Shown here piece after piece: positions 45,406-54,283 of a stretch of 55,078 nucleotides of DNA. Numbering within the stretch: position 1 is the stretch's first letter; every line of letters starts with the position of its first letter. Source of the stretch: Actinomycetes bacterium (GTDB lineage Bacteria; Actinomycetota; Actinomycetes; Nanopelagicales; Nanopelagicaceae); NCBI GenBank assembly GCA_014190175.1, contig BJFZ01000005.1, forward strand, positions 1-55,078, given 5' to 3'. Under the pieces are notes generated by a model, which worked only from the letters and a program-made list of their open reading frames with translations, ran no database searches and had not been told where the DNA came from. The translations under genes were made by a program, and so were the position numbers.

Positions 45406-47328
45406 GTGTCTGATTTGCGTGGTGAGTTAATAGATGGCCGCTACCAAATTGGAGCGGTAATCGCCAGCGGTGGCATGGCTACCGTTTACTCGGCAATCGA
45501 CACCAGACTAGATCGCCCGGTCGCTGTAAAAATCATGCACGCCCATCTTGCCCAAGATGAAGATTTTGTGGCCCGATTTATTCGAGAAGCTAAAGCAGCT
45601 GCCGCTATTTCTCACCCGAATTTAATTTCAGTTCATGATCAAGGATGGAACACCGGCGGAACCCCAGCTGTCTTTTTAGTTATGGAACTTGTCAGCGGAA
45701 GCACTTTGCGCGATCTCATAAATCAAAAAGGTCGATTAGCTCCTGAGGAAGTACTGCCAATTTTAAATGAGGTATTAAGTGCTCTTGCGGTTGCTCACAA
45801 AGCAGGAATTGTGCACCGCGATTTAAAACCTGAAAATATTATGATCTCTACAGAAGGAAAAATTAAAGTTGGAGATTTTGGTTTAGCTAGAGCAATGTCA
45901 GCTGGGCAAACTTTAACAGTCGATGCAAGTGTCTTACTTGGAACTGTTGCATATTTAGCCCCTGAGCAAGTTCAACGTGGAATTGCTGATGCGCGAAGCG
46001 ATATCTACTCACTAGGTGTCGTGACCTTCGAATCTCTAACTGGTAAAAAACCTTATGAAGGCGAATCCCCAATACATATTGCATATCAACATGTTAATGA
46101 TCGAATTCCGGCCCCTTCAACTGTTGTCACAACATTGCCAAAAGAGGTGGATGAGTTAGTAATCCGAGCAACTTCTCCAGATCCAGATTTACGACCGGCG
46201 AATGCCCAAGAATTATTGGAGTTAGTGCGTCTGGCGCAGATTGCGATTGATCCAGCAAATAGACAGCTCTCGTTGCCACTTGGACTTCCACCAATGCCTG
46301 TGCCAATCAAAAAAGAGCCGCGGTCAAAAGTTAAAAAGATAAAAGAGATTTCCAAAAAAATAGATACTGCTCCTGTTATCCAAAACAAATATTCAGATAC
46401 AGGTGAAATTCGCCGGCAAACGTCAAAACGTGTAAAACGAAATCGGATTATTGCTATTTCACTAGCAATTGCATTACTGCTAAGTGCCGGAGCGACTTGG
46501 TATAACTATTTTGGTCCGGGCGCTAAAGTATCGATTCCTTCAATTGTGGGCATGAAAAGCAGTGAAGCCAAAAACACTTTGACGCAAGCAAATTTAAATT
46601 TGAAAATTACCAAAGAGATTTTCAGCGAAGAGATTGGCAAAGGCCGAGTTATTGAGATGAATCCATCAGCAGGAGAAAAGATTGCAGCGGATGGATTAAT
46701 TAAGGTAACTATCTCTAAAGGTCCCGAACGGTATCTGGTACCTAAACTCTCAGGATTATCTCTTGCTGACGCTGGTGCTTTGCTGACCAAATCAAAACTT
46801 GTGATTGGAAGTACAAATTACGTTTTTAATGACAAAGTTGAGAAAGATTTAATTATTGGCTCCTCCCCTACCTTCGGGGAGATGCTTAAGAAGAATTCAC
46901 CAGTAAATCTTTTAATTAGTAAAGGTTCTGATTTGCTAGATGTAGGGGCATATGCTGGAAAAAGTTCTGATCAAGCATTGACTGAATTAAATGATGCTGG
47001 GTTTGATGTCACTGTTAAAGAAAAATTTAGTGAAACTGTAAAGGCCGGAGATGTGATCTCGCGTGACCCACAGGAATTAAAAATGGCTCGTGGATCAAAA
47101 ATTACTTTAACTGTTTCCAAAGGGCCAGAGTTTGTCCTCATACCTGCTGGCTTATTAAAAACTGACCAGCAATCAGCCGCTAAGAAATTAGAGAATGCTG
47201 GATTTGTCGTTAAAGCGGTGGTGCCAAGCAAAAAGATCGCCGGAAAGGTCCCGAAGGTCTTCCGAGTTACACCGGTGCAGGGAAGCAAAGCCAAACGCGG
47301 TTCAACTGTATTAATTGAACTCAAATAA
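45406..47328 (+). CDS. PASTA-domain Ser/Thr protein kinase (PknB type)
   Basis: This 640-residue kinase has the glycine loop ASGGMATVY, K42, HRDLKPEN with D139 and DFG at 157-159. A linker and one transmembrane helix (348-366) lead to four extracellular PASTA repeats (373-640), which bind muropeptides or lipid II. In Actinobacteria PknB-type kinases control cell-wall synthesis and division. The usual partners (pknA, pstP, rodA, pbpA) are not next to it here. The GTG start is probably leaderless. Confidence 0.93.
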   Translation: MSDLRGELIDGRYQIGAVIASGGMATVYSAIDTRLDRPVAVKIMHAHLAQDEDFVARFIREAKAAAAISHPNLISVHDQGWNTGGTPAVFLVMELVSGSTLRDLINQKGRLAPEEVLPILNEVLSALAVAHKAGIVHRDLKPENIMISTEGKIKVGDFGLARAMSAGQTLTVDASVLLGTVAYLAPEQVQRGIADARSDIYSLGVVTFESLTGKKPYEGESPIHIAYQHVNDRIPAPSTVVTTLPKEVDELVIRATSPDPDLRPANAQELLELVRLAQIAIDPANRQLSLPLGLPPMPVPIKKEPRSKVKKIKEISKKIDTAPVIQNKYSDTGEIRRQTSKRVKRNRIIAISLAIALLLSAGATWYNYFGPGAKVSIPSIVGMKSSEAKNTLTQANLNLKITKEIFSEEIGKGRVIEMNPSAGEKIAADGLIKVTISKGPERYLVPKLSGLSLADAGALLTKSKLVIGSTNYVFNDKVEKDLIIGSSPTFGEMLKKNSPVNLLISKGSDLLDVGAYAGKSSDQALTELNDAGFDVTVKEKFSETVKAGDVISRDPQELKMARGSKITLTVSKGPEFVLIPAGLLKTDQQSAAKKLENAGFVVKAVVPSKKIAGKVPKVFRVTPVQGSKAKRGSTVLIELK

Positions 47329-47343
47329 TCTGGCTTAACCGCC

Positions 47344-47349
47344 TAGGCT
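47344..47349 (+). promoter_or_regulatory. Candidate leaderless -10 for nfo
   Basis: TAGGCT ends 7 bases before the ATG at 47357, the same hexamer and spacing as at 23161. Confidence 0.45.
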
Positions 47350-47356
47350 TATCGTT

Positions 47357-48253
47357 ATGCCCACTCCTAAAACACCTAAAACAGCTACAGCATCCGGAAT
47401 CGGCCCACGCATTGGCGCGCATGTTCCTACCTCTGGGGGGCTGGCAAAACGGGCCCTTGGATACGCCAAAACAATTGAGGCTGAAAGTATTCAGATCTTC
47501 GCCTCAAGTCCTCGCGCTTGGGCAATGCCAACTCCAGATCCAGCAGCAGATTTAGCTTTTCGTAACGGTGCCGCCGATATGGATATCACCACATATATCC
47601 ACGCCTCGTTTTTAATTAACCTTGGCTCTCCCACTGTTGCCACATATGAAAACTCGTTAGCCGCAACAGAGTATTCGTTGAAACGTGGCGGAGATCTTGG
47701 AGCGCTTGGTGTGGTTATTCATACTGGCTCTGCTGTTAATGAAGATTATGTAGAAAAATCTTGGAAGCAGATTCACGATGGCATGATGCCAATTTTAGAA
47801 AATCTCCCTGATGACGCTCCATTTTTATTACTAGAACCAACTGCCGGACAAGGGCAATCACTCGTCAAAAAAATAAATGAAGTAGAAAAATATTTAGTTG
47901 CACTTGAATATCACCCTAAAGTTGGAATCTGTCTTGATACCTGCCATGTCTTTGCTGCTGGACATGACATCTCTAAAAAAGGCGGAATGAACGAAACTCT
48001 TGATTTGTTAATTTCGGTAGCAACTGCGGATCGAATTAAATTAGTTCATGCAAATGATTCGATGGATGTTTGTGGCGCACTTAAAGATCGTCATCAATCC
48101 ATTGGTCAAGGTCATATCGGAACTGAACCATTCCGCGAGTTAATGCAACATCCAGCGATGCAAAACGTTCCATTAATCCTGGAAACCCCTGGCGCCGAAC
48201 CAGAGCACAGTGCAGAGGTGCAAATCTTAAAAAAGTTACGCACCAAAAAATGA
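47357..48253 (+). CDS. nfo: Endonuclease IV (AP endonuclease)
   Basis: This 298-residue TIM-barrel enzyme cuts DNA at abasic sites using three zinc ions. Hallmarks are GAHVPTSGGL near the N-terminus, YIHASFLINLGSP, LLEPTAGQG, GICLDTCHVFAAGHD, HANDSMDVCGA and GHIGTEPF. It overlaps the DMT transporter by four bases. Confidence 0.95.
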   Translation: MPTPKTPKTATASGIGPRIGAHVPTSGGLAKRALGYAKTIEAESIQIFASSPRAWAMPTPDPAADLAFRNGAADMDITTYIHASFLINLGSPTVATYENSLAATEYSLKRGGDLGALGVVIHTGSAVNEDYVEKSWKQIHDGMMPILENLPDDAPFLLLEPTAGQGQSLVKKINEVEKYLVALEYHPKVGICLDTCHVFAAGHDISKKGGMNETLDLLISVATADRIKLVHANDSMDVCGALKDRHQSIGQGHIGTEPFRELMQHPAMQNVPLILETPGAEPEHSAEVQILKKLRTKK

Positions 48254-49128
48254 GTGATCGAAAAAGAATTTGGGCAGTAATTGGTTTGATATCCGTAACC
48301 GCGGTCTGGGGTGCAGCGTTTGTACTAATGAAGGATGCGCTTGAGCGTCAGCCGGTAAATGATTTTCTAGCCACTAGATTTGCGATTGCAACTTTAATCC
48401 TTATTGCAATTAGACCTAAAGTACTTAAAGAGATTAATTTAAAAATGTTGAAGGTTGCAGTTCCACTTGGGGTGCTTCTTGGTCTTGGTTACATCACACA
48501 ATCAACAGGACTTACTCATTCGACTGCTGCAATAACCGGATTCGTAACTGGGTTATATGTAATTTTTACACCACTTCTTAGTGCAGTTTTCTTAAAAAAA
48601 GTAGTTACCAAAATTGAATGGGCGGCAGTCTTGCTAGCAACCATTGGACTGGGCTTACTTTCACTTCGTGGATGGGCAATTGGTTTTGGTGAGTTCCTGA
48701 CATTGCTTTGTGCGCTCTTTTTCGCCCTTCACATTATTGGACTCGGAGAATGGTCATCACGCTTTGCAACTTACCCGTTGACAGTTGTACAACTTGGCAC
48801 AGTAACGGTCTTTACTGGCATCACTGGATTCTCAAATGGCTATTTCGCTCCACCAGATTCGGAAGTTTGGAAAGCGATTTTGATAACGGCTTTATTTGCA
48901 ACCTCTGCTGGCTTTTTGATTCAAACTTGGGCCCAAGCGCATATGGACGCTACAACAGTGGCGGTAATTCTTACTCTTGAAGTGGTTTTCGCTGCACTTG
49001 TTGCCGTGATTGCTGGCCAGGAAGTTCTTACGGCTAGAACTCTTGCTGGTGGATCTTTGATTGTTTTCGCAATGATTGCCATGCAGGTTAACCCGAAGTA
49101 CTATCTTTCTAGGTTTACTCGTAAATAA
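48250..49128 (+). CDS. EamA/DMT family transporter
   Basis: This 292-residue protein has about ten membrane spans arranged as two EamA repeats, the first beginning VTAVWGAAFVLMKDAL and the second LLCALFFALHIIGL. Members export amino acids or other metabolites. The substrate is unknown. It is coupled to nfo by a four-base overlap. Confidence 0.87.
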   Translation: MSDRKRIWAVIGLISVTAVWGAAFVLMKDALERQPVNDFLATRFAIATLILIAIRPKVLKEINLKMLKVAVPLGVLLGLGYITQSTGLTHSTAAITGFVTGLYVIFTPLLSAVFLKKVVTKIEWAAVLLATIGLGLLSLRGWAIGFGEFLTLLCALFFALHIIGLGEWSSRFATYPLTVVQLGTVTVFTGITGFSNGYFAPPDSEVWKAILITALFATSAGFLIQTWAQAHMDATTVAVILTLEVVFAALVAVIAGQEVLTARTLAGGSLIVFAMIAMQVNPKYYLSRFTRK

Positions 49129-49147
49129 ATCGAAATAGGAGTACATC

Positions 49148-49507
49148 ATGAATAACAAATTAACCAAGCTTGCTCGGGAGTACTGGACTGCTGAAGAGAG
49201 TCGAGATATCAAAGCAATTTTGTCCTTCTTCTCGGAAGATGCAAGATGGACCGGGCCAGATGGAGTAACTCTTGTCGGACATGATCAAATTCGAACCTTT
49301 TATGAAAATAGCGCAGCCGCATATCCTGGATTGTCAGTAGAAGTGATGCGCTCATATGGTGACAAACACGAAGGAACGGTGGAATGGTGCGCTAAATTAA
49401 CAGCACCAGATGGGCGAATTCTGGATCTAAGCGGCGTGAATATTATGAAAAGAAAGAAAAATAAATTTACCCACTTGACTGCATATTTTAATTTAGGCGC
49501 TTTCTAA
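49148..49507 (+). CDS. NTF2-like (SnoaL-type) protein
   Basis: This 119-residue protein fits the NTF2-like fold: an N-terminal helix (LAREYWTAEESRDIKAILSF), FSEDARWTGPDG, and a C-terminal strand HLTAYFNLGAF. Members are small hydrolases, isomerases or ligand binders. An AGGAG ribosome site precedes the ATG. It lies 19 bases before the SDR gene, suggesting a shared substrate. No catalytic role can be assigned. Confidence 0.78.
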   Translation: MNNKLTKLAREYWTAEESRDIKAILSFFSEDARWTGPDGVTLVGHDQIRTFYENSAAAYPGLSVEVMRSYGDKHEGTVEWCAKLTAPDGRILDLSGVNIMKRKKNKFTHLTAYFNLGAF

Positions 49508-49526
49508 TCTAAAGGAGATCCCAATT

Positions 49527-50309
49527 ATGAGTGGAAAAAGAACTGCGATCGTAACTGGTGGAGCATCCGGAATTGGTGCAGCTTGTGTACGCAGGTTTCT
49601 TAAAGATGGGATCTCTGTAGTAGCGCTAGATTTAAATGAAAGTTTATTGAAAAAAATGCAGAGTGGCCTCAATAATCCCAACCTTCATATAGTCGCCGGA
49701 GATGTTTGTGATGAAACCGTTCGCGGCAAAGCAATTGATTTGGCAGTGAATAAAGGTGGTTCGCTAGATATATTGGTAAATAATGCAGCGGTCTTTTTAC
49801 TCTCTGGCATCGATGCCACTCGCGATCAATGGCAAAAGACTTTTGAGGTAAACCTTTTAGCAGGGGCTAATTTAGTAACCCAATCACTTAGCCAACTCCG
49901 CAAGAGTTCTAACCCAGCGATCGTAAATATCACCAGCATCTCTGCGCATCGCGCACAAACTGGTAGGTGGACATACAACGCAATGAAGGGCGCACTTCTT
50001 GAATTAACTAAGTGCCAAGCATTAGATCTTTCCAAAGATCGCATCCGGGTTAACTCGGTAAGTCCTGGATGGATTTGGACCGAGACTCTTGATGAAGCTG
50101 CTGGCAATGATCGTAAAAAGTGGGAACCAGTTTGGGGTCTTTACTCGATGATGAATCGTTGCGGTGAGCCTGATGAGGTTGCTGCAGCTGTTGCATGGTT
50201 AGCCAGTCCTGATGCAAGTTTTGTGACCGGAGCAGATCTCGCCGTAGATGGTGGTTACTTGGCATTGAGTCCAGAAGCCACAGATACCCTAGATTTACAG
50301 AGAGGTTAA
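49527..50309 (+). CDS. SDR dehydrogenase, probably sugar dehydrogenase
   Basis: This 260-residue short-chain dehydrogenase has TGGASGIG, NNAA, catalytic Ser in ITSISAH and YNAMK. SPGWIWTET and RCGEPDEVA are in the substrate-side region. An AAAGGAG ribosome site is present. The lactonase-type gene 4 bases downstream suggests oxidation of a sugar such as L-fucose to its lactone, but that is inference. Confidence 0.85.
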   Translation: MSGKRTAIVTGGASGIGAACVRRFLKDGISVVALDLNESLLKKMQSGLNNPNLHIVAGDVCDETVRGKAIDLAVNKGGSLDILVNNAAVFLLSGIDATRDQWQKTFEVNLLAGANLVTQSLSQLRKSSNPAIVNITSISAHRAQTGRWTYNAMKGALLELTKCQALDLSKDRIRVNSVSPGWIWTETLDEAAGNDRKKWEPVWGLYSMMNRCGEPDEVAAAVAWLASPDASFVTGADLAVDGGYLALSPEATDTLDLQRG

Positions 50310-50313
50310 TTCA

Positions 50314-51216
50314 ATGAAATGCATCGATTCGCATATGCATCTGTGGGATTTAAATGTAGGTACTTACCCATGGCTAACTGATCCAGAAGATCGAGAAGCG
50401 GCTTTTGGAAATTTAAAGAATTTAGCAGTTAATTATCTCTTGCCCGAGTATCGCAAAGATACCGCGACAATCGAACTTGCTGGTCTGGTGCATGTTGAAG
50501 CAGCGTGGGATCCAACTAACCCCGTCGGTGAAAGTAAATGGCTGGCAAAAACACTTGCTGGTTTTGAAACTCCGTTCGCGATTGTTGCTGGTGGTAATTT
50601 ACTAAAAGCTGATTTTCCAGAGTTACTAGCGGCGCATCGCGAAGCCAGTGATCGTGTAATGGGCGTAAGACAGATCCTTAATTACCACTCCGATCCAGAG
50701 TACACATTTACCGATAGTCCAGAGATCATGCATGACAAAACCTGGCGGAAGAACTTTGCTCATCTTGGTGACCAAGGAATGATCTTTGATCTGCAAATTT
50801 TCCCTGATCAATCAGCAGGAGCGGCAGGATTGGCCCAAGAATTTCCGCAAACCAAGATGGTTATCAACCATTTCATCATGCCACTTAAATGGGATCGGGC
50901 CGGAATTGCTGATTGGAAAATTGAATTAGCGAAATTAGCCGCGCATCAAAACATCGCAATTAAATTAAGTGGTCTTTATATGTATCACCGCAATTGGCCG
51001 AACGATGCGATGGATACTTTGATCGACACTGCGCTGGAATTATTCACACCAGATCGGGTTATGTGGGGAAGCAATTTTCCAGTAGATCGCCAATTTGTTT
51101 CGTTGGAAAAATTGGCGATCGACTTTGAAACTAGCCTTGCTCGTCATGCTTTAGCTACTCGCGAAGCAGTTATGTGGAAAACCGCAAACAGTTGGTACCG
51201 CTTAGGCGCTAGCTAA
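50314..51216 (+). CDS. Amidohydrolase, sugar-lactonase (fuconolactonase-like)
   Basis: This 300-residue TIM-barrel amidohydrolase 2 protein has DSHMHLWD near its N-terminus, VHVEAAW, MVINHF and MWGSNFPVDR with the terminal Asp. The N-terminal pattern with TYPWL resembles L-fucono- and L-rhamnono-lactonases. It ends the NTF2, SDR, lactonase unit, which looks like the first steps of an oxidative sugar pathway. No dehydratase is nearby. Confidence 0.82.
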   Translation: MKCIDSHMHLWDLNVGTYPWLTDPEDREAAFGNLKNLAVNYLLPEYRKDTATIELAGLVHVEAAWDPTNPVGESKWLAKTLAGFETPFAIVAGGNLLKADFPELLAAHREASDRVMGVRQILNYHSDPEYTFTDSPEIMHDKTWRKNFAHLGDQGMIFDLQIFPDQSAGAAGLAQEFPQTKMVINHFIMPLKWDRAGIADWKIELAKLAAHQNIAIKLSGLYMYHRNWPNDAMDTLIDTALELFTPDRVMWGSNFPVDRQFVSLEKLAIDFETSLARHALATREAVMWKTANSWYRLGAS

Positions 51217-51234
51217 TTTTGCCTAATTAGTGAG

Positions 51235-51726
51235 TTAAATGGCGCCTTCGTGTTTTAGTAACCACTCTTTTTTGGAGATTCCATAGCCATAATTTCCGAG
51301 TGCGCCACCTGTTTTAACAATTCGATGACAAGGCACAATTGGAGCAACCGCATTGCGTCCACATGCGGTACCTGCCGCACGAACGGCCGCTGGCGACCCA
51401 GAACGTTGGGCTAAATCTGCATAAGAGATTACTTTTCCACTTTTTATCTTACGCATTGCTTTCCACGCTGCTTGTGAAAAATGAGATCCCGGCTGACGCA
51501 CCTCTATTGCGTTTAACGCATCTAATTCACCATCAAAATAGGCGCTAATTAAATCTGCAACTTTGCCAACAGCTTTAGAACTCTTGATTTCTCTTTCTTT
51601 GTCCTCTTTTGATAACTTCAATAACAATTCAGATAATGTGCTAAATCCAGCAGCTAAGACAAGATCATTATCTGCAATCCAGACCAACGTACCTATTGGT
51701 GACTTGATCGAGGAAGTTGATAACAC
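51235..51726 (-). CDS. ogt: Methylated-DNA--protein-cysteine methyltransferase
   Basis: This 163-residue protein repairs O6-alkylguanine by transfer to its own cysteine. The active site reads PCHRIV. It is preceded by ISYADLAQRSGSPAAVRAAG, with the Arg finger region, and followed by GGALGNYGYGISKKEWLL. The start is GTG at 51726, 9 bases after the DAHP synthase stop, and TAGCCT lies 6 bases upstream. Confidence 0.93.
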   Translation of the reverse strand: MLSTSSIKSPIGTLVWIADNDLVLAAGFSTLSELLLKLSKEDKEREIKSSKAVGKVADLISAYFDGELDALNAIEVRQPGSHFSQAAWKAMRKIKSGKVISYADLAQRSGSPAAVRAAGTACGRNAVAPIVPCHRIVKTGGALGNYGYGISKKEWLLKHEGAI

Positions 51727-51732
51727 TGCAAA

Positions 51733-51738
51733 AGGCTA
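51733..51738 (-). promoter_or_regulatory. Candidate leaderless -10 for ogt
   Basis: On the minus strand TAGCCT ends 6 bases before the GTG at 51726 and overlaps the stop codon of the DAHP synthase gene. No ribosome site is seen. Confidence 0.4.
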
Positions 51739-53097
51739 GCGATCACGCAGCATTTCGGCAACGAGGAAAGCAAGCTCAAGTGATTGAGTGTGGTTCAAAC
51801 GTGGGTCACAAGCAGTTTCATATCGAGAAGAAAGATCATCATGTGAGATTTGCTCTCCCCCACCGACGCACTCAGTTACATCATCGCCGGTTAACTCAAT
51901 ATGAATGCCACCCGGATGAGTTCCTAGTTTTTTATGAACTTCAAAGAATCCACGAACCTCATCCAATACATCATCAAATTTTCTGGTCTTGTAACCACTT
52001 GGAGCCTCATAAGTATTTCCATGCATTGGGTCGCAAACCCACAAAACTTTTGCTCCGGACTTTGTTACACCATCAACTAATTTAGGAAGTGCTTCACGAA
52101 CAACTCCAGCACCCATACGAGTGATGAAGGTCAACCTGCCAGGTTCACGATTAGGATCTAGCTTCTCAATTAAAGCCAGAACTTCATCAACTTGGGTTTT
52201 AGGTCCAAGTTTTACACCTATTGGATTGCGAATTTTGGAACAGAAATCAACATGTGCTCCATCAATTTTGCGAGTACGTTCCCCGATCCAAACAAAGTGC
52301 GCTGAAACATCGTATGGCTCCTGAGTACGTGAATCGATCCGAGTTAGTGCACGTTCGTACTCGAGGATTAACGCTTCATGACTTGAATAAAGATCAACAC
52401 TTCTAAATGCATCTGGATCAACGCCAGCTGAATGCATAAATGCCAGCGCTCTGCCGATCTCATTTGCCATCTGCTCGTAACGTTCACCAACTGCTGAGTC
52501 GCGGATGAATCCTTTGTTCCATTCATGCACTCGTCGCAGATCAGCAAAACCACCATGAGTAAAAGCGCGAACTAAGTTAAGTGTAGAAACTGAAGTTTGA
52601 TAAACGCGAACTAACCTTTGTGGATCTGGAGTACGAGATTCAAGGGTGAACTCCAAATCATTTACCGCATCTCCACGATAAGCCGGAAGAGTTACATCTC
52701 CACGTGTTTCATTGTCGTTACTGCGCGGCTTGGCAAACTGTCCAGCCATACGACCAACTTTTAATACTGGCAAACTCGCGCCGTATTGTAAAACCGCAGC
52801 CATTTGCAAAATAGTTTTCATCCGGTTTCGAATTGAATCAGCAGTGGCACCGGCAAAAGTTTCAGCACAATCCCCACCTTGCAACCAAAATGCGCGACCC
52901 TCTGCAGCTTCGGCAATCTTCTCTTTTAACGTGTCGCACTCTCCAGCAAATACAAGTGGTGGAAAAGTGCGTAACTGTTCAACCGCTTTTGCTAGCGCAT
53001 CTTTATCTGGCCAATTTGGTTGTTGTGCAGCCACTAGCCCAGGAGTAAATAGCGCATCAATTTGAGATGATTGAGTGGAATTCGGGTTCACGCTCAT
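51736..53097 (-). CDS. Class II DAHP synthase (3-deoxy-7-phosphoheptulonate synthase)
   Basis: This 453-residue enzyme is of the plant-like class II type common in Actinobacteria and begins the shikimate pathway. Seen are PPLVFAGECDTLKEKI, WLQGGDCAETF with the metal Cys, TRMGAGVVREALP, WVCDPMHGNT with the metal His, and GGIHIELTGDDVTECVGG. Length is normal. An AAAGGAT ribosome site lies rather far upstream of the ATG. Confidence 0.95.
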   Translation of the reverse strand: MSVNPNSTQSSQIDALFTPGLVAAQQPNWPDKDALAKAVEQLRTFPPLVFAGECDTLKEKIAEAAEGRAFWLQGGDCAETFAGATADSIRNRMKTILQMAAVLQYGASLPVLKVGRMAGQFAKPRSNDNETRGDVTLPAYRGDAVNDLEFTLESRTPDPQRLVRVYQTSVSTLNLVRAFTHGGFADLRRVHEWNKGFIRDSAVGERYEQMANEIGRALAFMHSAGVDPDAFRSVDLYSSHEALILEYERALTRIDSRTQEPYDVSAHFVWIGERTRKIDGAHVDFCSKIRNPIGVKLGPKTQVDEVLALIEKLDPNREPGRLTFITRMGAGVVREALPKLVDGVTKSGAKVLWVCDPMHGNTYEAPSGYKTRKFDDVLDEVRGFFEVHKKLGTHPGGIHIELTGDDVTECVGGGEQISHDDLSSRYETACDPRLNHTQSLELAFLVAEMLRDR

Positions 53098-53144
53098 AAG
53101 CCTAGAGATCCTTTGCTGTTGGGGGCGGGGTAATTAAATCTGAT

Positions 53145-54170
53145 CTATCCGAAGAAGATTTCCGCTTCGGCGTAGAGAGCTGGGTCTACAACTTTGAGTT
53201 TTTCAGTTGCCGTTGAGAGCAAAACCCGTTCGATCTGTGTCCCATGCAGAGCCACCATTTTGCCAAAATCACCCTCATGGACAGCGGTAATTGCATGTAA
53301 ACCAAAACGAGTGGCTAGGACGCGATCAAATGCAGTTGGTGTGCCGCCACGTTGAATATGTCCCAATACCGAGGTGCGTGCTTCCTTACCAGTGCGTCTT
53401 TCAATCTCTTGAGCGAGCCATTCACCAATTCCGGAAAGTTTCACATGTCCAAAAGAGTCCAGGGTCGCATCTTTAGTAATCATGTCGCCATCTTGAGGGA
53501 CGGCACCTTCGGCGATAACAATAATTGGTGCGTAATTTGTTTGGTAACGAGCTTCAACATATGCGCAAACTTTTTCAATTGAAAATGGAATCTCTGGAAT
53601 TAGGATGCAAGTTGCTCCACCTGCTAACCCTGCGTGTAAAGCAATCCAACCTGCATGCCGACCCATAACTTCAACAATCAAAGTCCGGTGATGAGATTCG
53701 GCTGTTGTGTGTAGACGATCAATCGCTTCAACGGCAATATTTACAGCAGTATCAAATCCAAATGTGTAATCCGTGTTGTTTAAATCATTGTCAATTGTTT
53801 TTGGAACGCCAACAACATTTACACCAAGTGAATGTAGCTTTGTGGCAACTCCTAAGGTGTCTTCCCCGCCAATAGCAATAAGTGCATCCACACTTTGCTC
53901 GGCTAAATTTGCTTTAATCTTTTCAACACCACCGTCGATCTTGAAAGGATTAGTGCGTGAAGATCCCAAAATAGTTCCGCCACGTGGAAGTAATCCTCGG
54001 GTAGTTGAAACATCAAGCGGAATCGTTAAGCCCTCTAGCGGACCTTTCCAGCCATCTTTAAATCCAATAAATTCATAGCCATACTCTTTAACGCCTTTGC
54101 GCACCGCAGCCCGAATAACCGCATTTAACCCAGGGCAATCCCCACCCCCGGTTAATACACCTACTCGCAT
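53145..54170 (-). CDS. 6-phosphofructokinase with pyrophosphate-type active site
   Basis: This 341-residue glycolytic enzyme has TGGGDCPGLNAVIRAA, MGRHAGWIALHAG and LGHIQRGGTPTAFDR. Two residues decide the phosphoryl donor: position 104 is Asp (GGEDT) and 124 is Lys (PKTIDND). ATP enzymes have Gly at both places, so this should use pyrophosphate. A GAGGAG ribosome site precedes the ATG. It is divergent from the esterase at 54284. Confidence 0.93.
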   Translation of the reverse strand: MRVGVLTGGGDCPGLNAVIRAAVRKGVKEYGYEFIGFKDGWKGPLEGLTIPLDVSTTRGLLPRGGTILGSSRTNPFKIDGGVEKIKANLAEQSVDALIAIGGEDTLGVATKLHSLGVNVVGVPKTIDNDLNNTDYTFGFDTAVNIAVEAIDRLHTTAESHHRTLIVEVMGRHAGWIALHAGLAGGATCILIPEIPFSIEKVCAYVEARYQTNYAPIIVIAEGAVPQDGDMITKDATLDSFGHVKLSGIGEWLAQEIERRTGKEARTSVLGHIQRGGTPTAFDRVLATRFGLHAITAVHEGDFGKMVALHGTQIERVLLSTATEKLKVVDPALYAEAEIFFG

Positions 54171-54225
54171 TGATGGCTCCTCATAAATGGAAATCTGCTC
54201 AAATTGTACCGCTCACAGGAAATAT

Positions 54226-54260
54226 TCAATAAACTTGAATAAACGTGAATAAACTCCAAT
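54226..54260 (+). repeat. Three tandem 10-bp repeats in the pfk/esterase spacer
   Basis: The units CAATAAACTT, GAATAAACGT and GAATAAACTC follow each other without gaps, then CAAT. They lie in the 113-base divergent spacer, and CATTCAATAAGG further on is a partial extra copy. The one-helical-turn period suggests a regulator site. Confidence 0.5.
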
Positions 54261-54283
54261 GAGTCATTCAATAAGGAGGAAAA

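Noticed and set aside
46514..47328. Repeat array in the 3' half of the kinase gene
   Set aside because: The repeats are diverged PASTA protein domains, not DNA repeats.
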